A DNA stretch of 64,000 nt. Source: Margaritifera margaritifera. Its lineage: Eukaryota; Mollusca; Bivalvia; Unionida; Margaritiferidae. Of the stretch, positions 33,596 to 45,934 are shown one piece after another. Position 1 is the first letter of the stretch; every line of letters begins with the position of its first letter. The DNA lies in assembly GCA_029931535.1 (NCBI GenBank), contig JAQPZY010001372.1, forward strand, positions 1,902,501-1,966,500, in the 5' to 3' direction. Under the pieces are notes generated by a model. It saw only the letters and a list, made by a program, of their open reading frames with translations, did not search any database and was not told the origin of the DNA. The position numbers were made by a program, and so were the translations under genes.

Positions 33596-36215
33596 GTATG
33601 TTCCATGTAATTTATCTATCTGCTTGTCTGCATGTCTATCTGTATGTGGGTCTGTCCATTTGTATTTAACCGTCCATCTCTTTCTATGTCTGTCTATTCC
33701 TCTGTTGTCTGTATGTTCCTCTATACGTCAGTCCGTCTGTACGTCAATGCGTCTATTTTGTTCCTTTGTCGGACCCTCAATCCGTATTTGCGGCACACAC
33801 TGCTCTAATTACGACAATAATACCCCGTAAAGTAGATAGTATGGCGAATTTTGTGATGGGTTGAGGTGGGGGTAGGTTTAGAATTGTGGATGGGTTGTGG
33901 TGGGGTTATTTTTCGATTTGGGGAATTGGTTGGGTGGGGTAGGTTTTTATTTGGACAAAGATCCTAAATTTAAAAAAAAAAAAATACGAAATATTGTGAC
34001 TGCCGATGTTGAGACTTTTGGGTTAGAATGGTTAAAACATCATTCACTTTGAACCAAGGGGAGATAATCACTGGCAAGACAAGTCAATGTATCTTTTCTT
34101 TCCTATCTTTTGTAAAACTCATACAGATTTTGATTCTTTTATTGACTCTTAAACATTACATGATGATTAAATGCAACACAAAAATTATCATATAATGCCC
34201 TGAAAATATCTCTGTATGTAACTGTACGTTTCGGAGACAATAATTGATGGATCAATACTTTCAATATATGCTCCATCCGTAAGAGTTCTGTTATTTATTT
34301 CAAGATATGATTATTGGAACAAATATTTTAAACTCAAGCAGATGGGAAGACTAATATGATGTTTTAAAATTTAAATTAGAGCTGTAAAGATGAGCTCGTG
34401 GAAACTAATATTGGTGAAAATAAAAAAATACAAATTAACAAAAATAGAATTAAAAAAATAGGTTAGTCCTAGCCTGGCGTCAATAGTTAGTTAAAACTTT
34501 TGCCAATACGGTGTTTTCAATGCTTTACTAGTAACAAATACACTTCCGTCTCTAAGATACGTATCAGAGAATAAACTACATAATCTAAAAAAAGGCTTGA
34601 GGTGATATAGTCTTTTTTATTTTCTACAATATTTATTCTTTTCCTGATTGAACAAACAAAAATAATCCGTTTTACCGCAAAGAGATGAAAAATCACATTG
34701 AGTATGAATGGCGAGGAACCTCTGTAACGTCAGGGAAAAATATGGTAGATATCGACTTTTTATTATAAAGGGAACTTATGTACAGAGAAATTGCGAATGA
34801 CGAGCATTTTTTAATTCCTCAAAAATCTGAAACTTTATTTTCATATCTCTGCTATAACGAGCTTCGTATATTAGGAGCTTACTTTTTAGTGTCCTCTGGA
34901 CTTCTTAGTATATTAGGAGCTTATTGTTAGTGTCCTCTGGACTTCTTAGTATACTAAGTTTACTGTAGTTAGTTTTGTAACATTCTAAAGAAAGTCTTGT
35001 GCGGTGTGAGATATAAAGAAATTTTGAATTCCATACTCAAAATGAAAGTACCGTCACTACCCCAACTGGACCTGAAAATGTAACTTTTAGTTCATTTTCA
35101 TTTTAATGACAGGATAGAAGATACATCACAACTACTCGGTATGATTTCCTGTTATTATTTTCGGAAATAAGATTTCCCCTATTTGTACATGTTGGGGAAA
35201 CCTCTCTAACTTAGTTGGTAGAAAGTTGGACTTGTAATCCAAAGGTCGCTGGTTCGATAGATGCCCAGGCCAGTCCGGGTCGGCTGCCTCGGTGTGTCAT
35301 TTGGACAGGCGCTTAGCTCCTATTTCCTCGGCATGATATAGTCAATAATTTGTTACAAGTGTTGTTAAATCCATCAAAGACAAAAAAAATAAATTTTGTA
35401 TCTATTGAATCATGTGTTTGCAAAAGTTTTTAAAACAATATAGGATTCTTCATTGGATAAGAAACAGATCCCTGTGTAAATAACTTTACAAAAATGTGAT
35501 GGAAGTTATGGAAACATTTGGATTGGAGATTAAGAGATTAGAATGGCTTAGAACGAAAGGGAAATAATCACTCGCAAGGAATGAAACTCTATGTTATCAA
35601 AGAACTCTAACAACGCCCTTATGTGGTTTGTCAGTGTTTGTCCCCTACGTTTTCGAGACGACGAGTGGTGAAACTATGTATTCAATATGGGCTCAACCCT
35701 TAAAGAATCATTAAATCATTTCAGGATATGATCATGGAAATATATTAGGTCATCTGGCAAACGGGAGTGAAACAGAGGTTGCTGTAGAATTTCAATTTGA
35801 GTTTCATAGATCAGATTACTGATCCTGACTTTTCTAAACTGATAAGTAGCCATAAATTAGCAGTTAGCCCTAACATCGCGTCCAGTTTGTTACATGTTTC
35901 CATTAGATTGTTTTTCTCCATATGATCATCTAAAGAAATACATTTTGGTCTCTAAGACACACATCAAGAAAAGAACCATATATCTAGAAGGTGAGGGGGT
36001 GGGTAATGGCAAATGACGTGTTACTACCCAGATTAAAAGATAAAAGAGATCAGATTTCCTGCAAAGAGACGAACCATCGTACCTCACACAAATGGTAAGT
36101 CATTTTTGTAAAGGTTGAAAAACAAACAGTTTTGTAACATTAAAGAAATTCAATCTCAGAGTGATCTAGAAGGAAGTTTATAATTCCTGACCAGAAATGG
36201 AAGGGATATCACCAC

Positions 36216-36290
<75 letters not shown>

Positions 36291-36921
36291 CTTGTAGTTG
36301 TTCCCCAAAGTCGACAAAGGCAGAAGTTACATTTTGAACACTGGACACGAATTCTTTATTGTTACTTGTATTAATCAGTTTCTATCAGTTGCACAACGCT
36401 ATCCGTAATATGCACCATGACTGCTATTAATTAATTCCTTGTTGATCTTTGTTCTGTTGAATAGGCGATAAACTGAGTCGATATTCTTATAGATCTTTCA
36501 ATTTTAATAATAAGTACAGTCCGAAAGTAGTGCAATGTTTCTGCCTATATTGTTTAGATTATTTTTAATCAGCTTGAAAATTACTAATGAGCAGAATCTT
36601 AAATCGGAACGTGCATATGCTCTGAGAAAACCAGAATTATTGCATATCTTAAAGTTGTAAATAAAAATACCACCGGAGAATTTTATATTTCCGTTTCCAA
36701 TTTCAGACTGGTTTCGCGCCGTAAGAGCTTTCTCTGCCCTTGGTTTCTTGCTGTTTCTTGCGTCCTTGGTGGTTGTCATCGCTCATACTTGCTCCAAGTC
36801 TGAGAAGAAAATCCTGTACCTAGTATCCGTGTGTCTCACGTTTGCAGGAGGTAAGGTGAAAGACAGAAGCATCAGAAGTTACTTCAATCCATTTCTTTTC
36901 TTAATCATAACTGTAGTCCCC

Positions 36922-36976
<55 letters not shown>

Positions 36977-39445
36977 GTGCTTAGTGCAATATGAGTGACT
37001 ATATGAATTTATTTCATGCCTACAGAAGGAACTCAAAGCCATGTCTCTGTGGTGTTTCTTTCTTCTGTAGTGGCCTTTCAATATGGAGTAGATGGTAAAA
37101 TGAGATTCATAATACGAGCTAAAACATTTACGTGAAGATGTCCATATCATTTCACCCAATCATCATGCAAATATCTCGTCATTAAATTGTGCAACTGTTT
37201 ATCTTGACTGATATTTCAAATATGGAAGCAACAGGGTAATTTTACAGCTACCGTTTAACCGTAAAAGTAAAAAAAAAATAAAAAAAATAAAATAAGGAAA
37301 TATAGCCTGAGAAGAATAGCTTTTCTATGGGATTTGAGCAAGGCAACCGAATTTATCCATCCATCGCAGTGTCAGTGTTTGCGTTGATTTCCTGGTAACA
37401 CGAGCATCGAACAAATACTCAGTGTAACTCTGGACATATTATTAGGAATTAAGAAGCTTTGAACTACCACCCAAACCAATGCAGTTCAGTTTTTTTTTAT
37501 ATATTTTTTTATATTTTTACCTCTATCTCGATCCGGTTAATTTGAATCAATATATCCCACTCCAGCACTCATCCCATTCGCCTTCTCTCACCATTGTGAA
37601 AACAAAATGTCTCATTGTCGTTCCAGCCTGTTACATAGAATAATTTGAAATTATCATTCTGCTAGCTGACCACACATTGAAAATTGATATATTAAAAAAT
37701 CAAGATTTATAACAATTTAGTTTATAACATTATCAATTAATTATTGATTTCACTATTGTACTTCCTGTAACTGGATCCTAAACCAATCACATAATTTTAC
37801 GATATTACTTCCTGTGGCTGGACTCTAAACCAATCACATCATTTTACTTTTTCGCCCAGTAAAATCACTTTTAATGTATAAAAGATCTTCTGTTCCTTTT
37901 CATCGTTTTGAGTGGACAATTATCATTTATTTTCGTTCATAAATCACTCTTTTCTGGAGGAAAAGTAATAAATCTGCAAACCAGAAAAGGGCAACAATGA
38001 AGGCAATCTACAAGTCAGAAAAGGGCAACACTGAGGTCAATCTACAAGTCAGAAAAGGGCAACACTAAAGTCAATCTACAAGCCAGAAAAGGGCAACACT
38101 GAAGACAATCTACAAGTCATGAAAGGGCAACACTGAAGTCAATCTACAAGTCAGATTAGGGCAACTGTGAAGTCAATCTACAAGTCAGAAAAGGGCAGCA
38201 CTGAAGCCAATCTACAAGCCAGAAAAAGGGCAGCATTGAAGTCATTCTACAAGTCAAAAGAGGGCAGCATTCAAGTCAATCTACAAGCCAGAAAAGGGCC
38301 CCACTGAAGTCAATCTACAAGTCAGAAAAGGGCAGCACTGAAGCGTTGAAATCTGGAAAAATAATTTCACATAAAATATTCATGAACATGTAGCTATATA
38401 TGATTGTCATCATCCGATTATTAGGATTATATCCATATATAATCCCTTGCTTATTTAATAAGTAAATAAGTAAGTGTGTAAATTAGTAGTTACGTGGTAG
38501 GTAAATAGGTATATAAGTAAGTAAAGTTAAGGTGCGTTAAGTAAGTTAGTGAGGAAGTAAGGAAACAGATAATTAAATATGTAAATGGAAGGAGATTGGC
38601 TGGACATCCCATTTCTGATATACTATATCGATCTTTCACTGTATTGTATACATTACTTTCAATGGTTGAAAGTATAAGATCATTTTACCAGAAATACATT
38701 TATATGGCCCAGTCCATTGGTAATGTGACTATAGTGTATCTACTCTGAACAGACAAATACAGGACTGGTTATATGCTATCAAGTTACACCAGTGAAGAGA
38801 CGGTGGCATTTGGACATTTTGGGAGTTGATACATAGTCAGAAGGAGTAGGAAAGTAATAATATAAAGAATAGACATAAAAAGTGCAAACGTGCGTTATGG
38901 AACTTTAGGATTACATGTAAGAACAAACGAACAGTTTTGTCAATGAAGTGCGTCTAAAAAACTGTATTCCAAATTGACCGGAGCAGATCCAGGATTCTTT
39001 CCACAGAGTTCAGTCTGGAGATGGAATAGTGTGTTTTCCTTAAAATATACGTTTGAGGCTGCCAAAAAATACATTCGAATGACCCAGTCCTACTCCTACC
39101 ATCTCTTGTACTATACCGAACACTATGTTAGTTTAATATACAGGAACAAAGCAGTAGTTTACAGTTCATGGTGTTTCTTCTATGTTTTCTTTTACTTTTC
39201 AACGGGAACAATTAAATTATGTTTGAATTTTTTAAATTTGCAATATTGTTTCTATTTCTTTTGTAGCGGTCTGCGCCATGATAGCTTTTGCGATATACGC
39301 TGGGAAAGCGACAGGTAACTTCAGCAAGTTCCACGCTGCCTTCTACATCACCATCGTTGCCTTCGTCCTTGGACTTTTGACCGGAATTCTTGGAATTCTA
39401 GACTTTTTAGGGATCGTTGGTGGGAAAGTGGGGTCAGCAAGCTAG
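33376..39445 (+). CDS. Claudin/PMP22-like four-transmembrane protein, copy 2 (three coding exons)
   Basis: Coding exons 33376-33595, 36707-36850 and 39267-39445 have the same lengths (220, 144, 179 bp) and phases as copy 1 and give 180 aa. W33, G50-L51-W52, C55, C64 and R80 are all conserved. The four membrane segments are nearly identical; differences cluster in the first loop (LLGTTFKAY against LLGITVKSY; ADYVDST against SSYIDST) and the tail (KVGSAS). The second-loop sequon has moved: N-F-S at N139 replaces N-A-T at N135. The start is fixed by 'aagaaaaATGAG', matching copy 1. No internal stop or frameshift is seen, so it should be functional. Junctional or membrane-organising roles are family inference. 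Confidence 0.88.
35196..35393 (+). mobile_element. SINE with tRNA-Thr-like head
   Basis: The head folds as a tRNA: 'ttagttggtagaaagttgga' with an A-box-like stretch, anticodon loop 'cttgtaa' (TGT, Thr-like) and B box 'ggttcgat'. The body 'gtccgggtcggctgcctcggtgtgtcatttggacaggcgc' resembles the SINE at 11752. Flanks show an imperfect target duplication ('atttgtacatgttg' left, 'ttttgtatctattg' right). Copy 1 has no insertion at the homologous place (about 13420), so it inserted after duplication. Confidence 0.7.
36221..36287. repeat. (AC)n microsatellite
   Basis: Perfect tract in intron 1 of copy 2, the counterpart of 14327-14447 without the GC part. Confidence 0.95.
36707..36850 (+). CDS. Copy 2, coding exon 2
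   Basis: 144 bp between 'tttcag|' and '|gtaagg', phase 1/1. It encodes WFRAVRAFSALGFLL through LTFAG. Confidence 0.88.
36851..39266 (+). other. Intron 2 of copy 2
   Basis: Non-coding. Contains (AC)n at 36922-36972, the 34-bp minisatellite, the degenerate 'taagtaag' tract and a palindrome-bearing block at 38580-38636 shared by all three copies. It lacks the virus-like block B and the SINE found in copy 1, so it is about 2.7 kb shorter. Confidence 0.65.
37975..38345 (+). repeat. 34-bp minisatellite, about 11 copies
   Basis: The unit runs 'gtcaatctacaagtcagaaa' then 'agggcaacactgaa'. It lies close to where block B sits in copy 1, and no array is present there in copy 1. Variants include 'agggcagcactgaag' and 'agggccccactgaag'. 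Confidence 0.9.
39267..39445 (+). CDS. Copy 2, coding exon 3
   Basis: 179 bp from 'ttgtag|' to the TAG at 39443-39445. It encodes AVCAMIAFAIYAGKATG, the N-F-S sequon, segment 4 and the tail GGKVGSAS. A possible AATAAA poly(A) signal is at 39762-39767. Confidence 0.88.
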
Positions 39446-40497
39446 GAATTCGGAGCGATTCGTAAAGTTCCTAAACTTCGTGCACTGAAAAATACTTGAG
39501 ATATGTTTCGCCAAATCTGTGATACCTATATCCTAAAGATATTGAGTGTGAACGGCATATCCGTGATTGGTTTGCAGCGTCTTTAATTTGAGACAGCTCT
39601 ATGCAGTTTGAACAGACTCCATTCTTAAATTACACGGACAATATTTGTTGTCAATTTCTTTTAGAATATTTATATAATTTTTACCTTGAAAATATTTGTA
39701 AGACATTGTATGTGATTTATGTGATTTTACTATGGGTCGTGGGTCCAAAATACATTTAAAAAATAAAGAAATATTGTTGTCATTGCCGTCATCATCATCA
39801 TCATCATTATTAATAACATCATCACCCTCTCCATCCTCCTCCTCATCATACTCATCATCTACTCTGAGCATTGTTTTATGACTTTTGCTATCCGCTGTTC
39901 CATTTTTCTGTCAATATTTTCTGAATTTATATTATAAACATGCTGTGATTATGATATTCAATTGAGCAGTCTGGTTTCAGTAGGAACGGAATGCAAACTA
40001 TTCAATTTTACTAAAACATATCGATGTGTCAAAATGTGTTTAACTTTCGTGGCAGATACAAGCATCAGAACATCGACTAAATTCTTGGAATAAGACTTCG
40101 TTAGTGAATGAAAATCTTGATACTGAAATAAGTAGATAGGAATGATATTAAGCCGAAGATGATTACAAGGAAAGTGGTGAAACCCAAAACACACACCTTG
40201 CCAAAACAGGGAATAATGGACATGAATAATTAATGGATATGATACGAGATGTTCCTAATGACGTTGTTATGCAAAAGCCATTGAGGTATCAGTGTAGAAA
40301 TTTCTTTCAAATTCATTTGCGTATTTGCGAATCTTATTGGTATGTCTATGTCACTTTATATATCTTGTGGATTGTCATGGTTTATTTACTGTATACAGTA
40401 GTCTGTTTGTTATGTGAATTAATTTTTCTTGAGAATAATATTATTATATTTATAAACGCAATAATAAAAGTACATTACAAGTTTTCACAATTTTAAA

Positions 40498-40845
40498 AGA
40501 CTTATATTCCTAGAATGTATGGGACGGAACAAGTAGTACTTAAATATGACTTATATTCCTAGAATGTATGGGACGGAACAAGTAGTACTTAAATATGACT
40601 TATATTCCGAGAATGTATGGCACGGAACAAGTAGTACTTAAATATGACTTATATTCCTAGAATGTATGGGACGGAACAAGTAGTACTTAAATATGACTTA
40701 TATTCCGAGAATGTATGGCACGGAACAAGTAGTACTTAAATATGACTTATATTCCTAGAATGTATGGGACGGAACAAGTAGTACTTAAATATGACTTATA
40801 TTCCGAGAATGTATGGCACGGAACAAGTAGTACTTAAATATGACT
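40498..40845 (+). repeat. 49-bp minisatellite, about seven copies, alternating variants
   Basis: The unit runs 'acttatattcctagaatgta' then 'tgggacggaacaagtagtac' then 'ttaaatatg'. The variants 'cctag...ggga' and 'ccgag...ggca' alternate after the first copy, giving a 98-bp dimer repeated three times. Almost no other changes are seen, so expansion is recent. Unit 1 has one degenerate copy near 21755-21800. Confidence 0.95.
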
Positions 40846-41477
40846 ACCATTTAAGTGATAATACCCTGAGTACAGGATAGCTGTGATAATGTTTTATAAA
40901 CAAACTGACAGAAATAAAAACAGTGGTTAGCACGGGCATCATTGAGTTTGGTAATGACTTTTTAGAAGGATTTTGTGAAGTATGACCCTTAAAGGTATTG
41001 GTTGATAGTTATCACGAAATACTTTAGAAGATGTAGCATTTAATAATTCAAATTTTAAACTTGCTTAGATTCAGTTTTTCTTATTTTTTTATTATAGAAT
41101 TTTCCTCACAAATCGAATTTTAAAACTTCAGATTTGTGAACTAACTTCTAAAAGTTTAAAAGTTTTAGATATTTGCAAGTTTTACTTTCTGGAACTTTCA
41201 CTTCTTAAATTTTTGTTACTTAAAAAATCCTAAAATTGAAAGGTGTTAAGTTTATTTTCTCATTTTCATTTTATACTCATCCAATAAATTTGATATTTCC
41301 GATTTGAGATTTTGTATCCCCTGGTTAATTTTTAAGTACTTTAAAAATGCTGTATTTTGACCTTAGGTCCAATTATGTTGTAGGAGAGTAATTAATAAAT
41401 AAATAATGAAATAAATAGATATAAATAAAAAAATTACAATAATCGGTCTGAGGTACTATTAATCAAGGCCGAATTTT

Positions 41478-41648
41478 ATTTGGTCATATCAAAGAGATAT
41501 CAGTTGTATATTTGGTAATATCAAAGAGATATCAGTTGTATATTCGGTCATATCAAAGAGATATCAGTTGTATATTCGGTCATATCAAAGAGATATCAGT
41601 TGTATATTCGGTCATATCAAAGAGATATCAGTTGTATATTCGGTCATA
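41478..41648 (+). repeat. 32-bp tandem repeat, five copies
   Basis: The unit runs 'ggtcatatcaaagagatatc' then 'agttgtatattc'. Unit 1 has one degenerate copy near 22455-22490 ('ggtcatattaaaaatgtatt'). Confidence 0.9.
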
Positions 41649-42371
41649 CCACAAAAGATAGTTCCAATCGGATCATTTAGTAAGTGATCAAAAAGCTGTA
41701 AACTTCTAATGCTTTTATAACAAAAATGAAAGTTAGCGTTTAAGAAAAAAAGAAACTAATAACAAAATTCTTCGAGAGCTGTAAGGGTAGTAAAACATAT
41801 TCGATGGCCACGTCCCCTTATCCGTGGACACAAATCCGCTTCCGCTCAGTAAATATTGCCATTATTGAAAACATGACTACACGTGAGGAATGGGCGATGT
41901 GCAAACCCGATAAATACGCACCGTCTGAGAGGAAAAAAAAGCGTCCAATAAGAACAAGGTGGAAAATGAACAACGTATAGAATATGAACAAGCGTCGAAA
42001 TACATTATTGAAATGTTCTAAAATAGAAGATTGAGGCCGAATATAAAGATTAGCAATGAAATGCTTGCTTTGCTTGTCCTTGTTTACTATATAACCACGT
42101 GCTTTTAAATGCACATTAGTTGGAATACCTAAAATGACTCAAAAGCAACGAAGATTATAACAATCGTAAAGCGTTTATTGATAATTGAGTCTAAATGCAC
42201 AGCTTGTTCGTTAAGATTTATGTCCACGCTTTGGTAATTACTCCATGTGTTTCAGCCTTATAACTTCAAATGAGAACATCATAAGCTTTACAATGCAATT
42301 ATGGAAAATGAACTCTGAGTTTCATTGGTACCGTAAGAGAATATACAAAGCGGGTAAAATATATATAACAG

Positions 42372-42457
42372 GATTTTAATAAAACCTACTGTTCTGTTTT
42401 AAAGATATGATTGGTTAATAAAACCTACTGTTCTGTTTTAAAGATATGATTGGTTAA
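42372..42457 (+). repeat. Direct repeat of about 39 bp, two copies
   Basis: 'aataaaacctactgttctgttttaaagatatgattggtt' occurs twice in a row without change. Unit 1 has one variant near 23240. Confidence 0.9.
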
Positions 42458-43341
42458 TTTCAAACAGTCGTGTCTGTAGTTTTAGCAACGAGAGTCGCTA
42501 TAATGGACGTAGTTGTCACGTCATTAAGTCGGATCCTGTCTATAGCGATACATTAATCTACAGATATGAGGCAATAACGTTAGTTCTGAAATAGCTGAAA
42601 ACAAAACTCACCATGAACAACATTAGTAAACTATGTATTAGACAATGAAGATGAATTGAGATTTTAGAAGATAACACCATAAAACAATTGATAAGGCCAT
42701 CAAATTTATACACACCACTCATGGAACCGACCGGTTTTCACAACAGAAAAAAAACTATAACTGAAATCAAATTATATCCAGGTTATCTCAAAATGTTCTA
42801 TAATGTACCAAAACTTAAAGCCTGATTCAACTAGCTGACAACTATAAATATAGATTTTTCTAGAAATTTAATATTTAATAAAACAAGTTTTCTTTTTACA
42901 AGCAGCTCGTTTTCCTTCATTTCGAACAGTTCGTATAACAAAGATTACTTTATGGTAATTGCTGTAATGTACAAATATTTACTAAACTGCAATTGGAACA
43001 AAATGCTTTTTGTTGATGTTAGTTTCTAAAATTTCACTCACAATTGTATAAGTTCAAACAATGTAAAGAAACGGCTATTTTGAAACAATCTCTAAAATGT
43101 ACATGAGAGCACATGCACAATCCGTAAAATGTATATGAGAGCACACGAAGAAATGACTTCACATCATGGAGTTCATGTATTCAATCCACAGTGGTCACTC
43201 AGTGTTACAGGTGACAACGACAACTTTACAACTATCTGTTTTAGGGTTCGATTAAGAAATGAATATGAACATACATTTTGCACAAGTTTTAGAAACTAAC
43301 ATTAACATATTTGTTTGTTCTAGTGGCAGTTTGATTTCATA

Positions 43342-43515
43342 TTGTTACGTAGTATCAATTACCACGTGATCCAAGTTCTACTAACAGTTAAAATCAATTA
43401 CCATGTGATCCAAGTTCTACTAACAGTTAAAATTAATTACCATGTGATCCAAGTTCTACTAACAGTTAAAATTAATTACCATGTGATCCAAGTTCTACTA
43501 ACAGTTAAAATTAAT
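43342..43515 (+). repeat. 39-bp tandem repeat, four copies
   Basis: The unit runs 'caattaccatgtgatccaag' then 'ttctactaacagttaaaat'. Each unit has a CACGTG or CATGTG core (E-box-like). Unit 1 has one copy at about 24370-24410. The open frame here is just the repeat. Confidence 0.9.
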
Positions 43516-43899
43516 TGCAATGTTTAGTTCTTGCTGTACTAACTTAATTTTTTTATATTTCCGTCTTTTGTTAAAAGGAGCTGATAGTTATATGCTTGAA
43601 GCCGACGAGAACCAAGAACGTGACAGCTGAACTAGACGTAGGGCCTGAGTTGATAAAGGCAGGGGCAAGGATAGTGGTTTAAAATATAAAACAAAACAAA
43701 AAAGAAGAATTTTGAGATGAATTTTGCATCCCAAATTCCTTCTCTTTTGCTTTACTACATGCTAGTTAAATACTACATAATACCACTGTTTTGCAGCACA
43801 GTAAGCAATATAAAGTCTGACATAGATGCCAAGCACTGTAAACCTCAACTACTCTTTTATGGCAGACACTACATCAATCTAACCACACTCCGCCAAGTA

Positions 43900-45650
43900 A
43901 GAGCATGACTAGAACAGCCCACTCAACCATCTCGAAAACGAATAGTAGTGCATAACGCTTCTACTCGCGGCTCCGGGCTATGAACTTTTGTTACGTCCTC
44001 TTCGTCGACGGCTATACGCATGCCTCAGAATTGTTCTGATTATAGCAATTCAACTCGACCTGAATGAGCAATATCTCTTAATTTGAAATATATTTGTCGG
44101 TAAGCGCCTTTCGATGCGAGCTTATCAATGATATTACGATTTGAAGCAGCTGTCATGCATTATGTGTTCATGCATGCTTGTGCAGTCTCCAATTCTACCT
44201 GTCGATAAAGAGTCCGACCATACTACAGAGCCCAAGAAAAATGGTGAAGCCTTCAGGCGCTCAGGATATAGGCGCGACAATTATGGTGCAGAGCAGGAAA
44301 ATGCCAGCTGCACTAGCGCGATTAGCGTACCAGTCAGAATGAATTCACCTATTTCCAGGATACGCCCAACCATTTGCTTGCCTCAACAATTTCAGTTATG
44401 TGACTTTTGATGATCTCAAATTTTGGTGAGGTACCAACAGAGGAGGCAACACTAATGTACGCTACCTGCATCTGATCTTTAGTCGCAGCCCAACCTCTCC
44501 ATAGCCTTGGTACTGCATGGACAGCTTGTCGTCGGCAGAGCATTATACCTCACACTTTCGGTTAAACATGTGGTAGTCATTTCAGCCTACAAAAACAAAA
44601 GTAGACGCCGCCTTGTTTGTTTATTTTTGTTTTTGTTTTCTTTTCTTTTTTCTTCCACAACCACAAACCCACGCTTTGGGAGCTGGGCCGCTGTCTCGGG
44701 AAACCTGCAGCAGTTCATTTTCCTGACCTGAATACCGTTTTTACTCTTTTCCCTTGAATTTTGTCAACTAGCTCTCGTAATTGTATCAGCATTGGGCTTG
44801 ATATAACAGCCGTTTTGTTCTTTTTATATATTTGTAAATGTCTCAACTTACTGTGGATGACAGCCTGCACGACAGTCAAGTTTATGTCACGGAGAGATTC
44901 GTATACATGGCATATATTCTTAACGAGTCAGCAAGCTGTTCGTATGTCGGCTTTATTATTTTATAGTCCAATTGAGAAAAGTACGGTTCTGTGCCATTTT
45001 GCGTTCCTGTGAAGCCGCTGAAGTTATATTACCATTTTGACATTAGGTAGTTTGACACGAGCAGCCTAAAGTTTCCATCCATCAAAGTATTTTGAAAATA
45101 AAATATGCCGCGGTGTGTAATTCAAAAGAAGTAATAACGTCCGTCCAATATTACTCTTTAGCACTAAACTTTTTAACTGATTAAGACAAAGTGTGCTTGA
45201 AGCACGTTTTCCGACCAAGGCTAAACTAATAGCTATATCATTTGCATAACATGGATGAGTGTGAACCTTTAAAACACCTTTATGTGGTATTTTACCAATT
45301 GGAATGAGCGTTTTACCAACGTGTGTTCAAGCAAAGTCGTATTGGTAAGAATAGTCCACTATAGGCACCTGAATTTCGGATAATTGAGTAAGAATTACAT
45401 TATGCAATTACAATAATAAAACAGACGAATGTAAAAAAAAAAAGCTTCAACTTCAACAGTAATGGCTCTATCACCTCTTAAGATGCAGCCATTGTGGTAT
45501 TACGGCGGAGTAGAGTTATCAGCCACTTTACATCAGTGTATGTGGAAATGGTAGTAATTGTCTCTTTCCCAGATATCCAAATGCGAAAACTCTCCGTGCC
45601 ATACATGATCTTAATTGTCAATTTCAATACTGTTCTAGCCTCATAGGTAA
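43900..45650 (-). other. Block D, unassigned GC-richer part
   Basis: Outside the unit homology. Minus-strand scraps include ADIRTACWLVKNICHVYESL with NLTVVQAVIHSKLRHLQIYK (about 44790-44970) and MQVAYISVASSVGTSPKF with EIIKSHITEIVEASKWLG (about 44360-44480). They look like degraded protein but match nothing I recognise. The nearby polymerase suggests they belong to the same virus-like element. Confidence 0.3.
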
Positions 45651-45657
45651 TAAGGGC

Positions 45658-45900
45658 TTAAAGGCTTCTTTTTTCTCCAACATAACGACGTATATGCGGT
45701 ACAGCCAAACTCGTTTGATGTTGAAATTGGTCTACACCAGGATTTGTAGTGAAGGAGTTTGTATATTCAATGCTGCTGATTGTAGTTGCATCTATTTCAT
45801 CTCTGATATTTACTCTATTAGGAAATTCATGAATTAAGACAACATCAACAGAAACGTCATCCCTCCGACGGATAATTCTAATCACAGGCTTTGCTTTATG
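45658..45900 (-). pseudogene. Block D: open frame of unknown family
   Basis: An open minus-strand frame of about 80 codons reads VIRIIRRRDDVSVDVVLIHE, then RVNIRDEIDATTISSIEY, then GVDQFQHQTSLAVPHIRRYV. Composition is protein-like, without repeats. No start context or splice evidence is convincing. It may be a piece of the element or of an older host gene. I recognise no domain. Confidence 0.3.
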
Positions 45901-45934
45901 AACATTTAAATATTCAGTGTGTATAGGATATAAA

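Larger units (their letters stand above)
33596..36706 (+). other. Intron 1 of copy 2
   Basis: Non-coding; colinear with intron 1 of copy 1 outside repeats. It contains a twofold 46-bp repeat at about 34868-34965 ('gtatattaggagctta...tgtcctctggacttctta'), a SINE and an (AC)n tract at 36221-36287. No gene is seen. Confidence 0.6.
39446..43900 (+). other. 3' flank of copy 2, no gene seen
   Basis: Non-coding and colinear with 20866-24840. It differs mainly by local tandem amplifications (40498, 41478, 42372 and 43342) and by lacking the LINE tail. Confidence 0.6.

Noticed and set aside
35196..35290. A tRNA-Thr gene
   Set aside because: Head fits a tRNA, but the acceptor stem does not close well and the SINE body follows directly; flanks look like a target duplication.
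37975..38345. CRISPR-like array
   Set aside because: Units are contiguous 34-bp repeats without unique spacers in a spliced eukaryotic context; the same applies to the arrays at 31684, 40498, 41478, 43342 and 59074.
38974..39318. 114-codon frame ending in exon 3 of copy 2
   Set aside because: It is intron 2 sequence running through the acceptor; no conserved counterpart in copy 1 and no start context.
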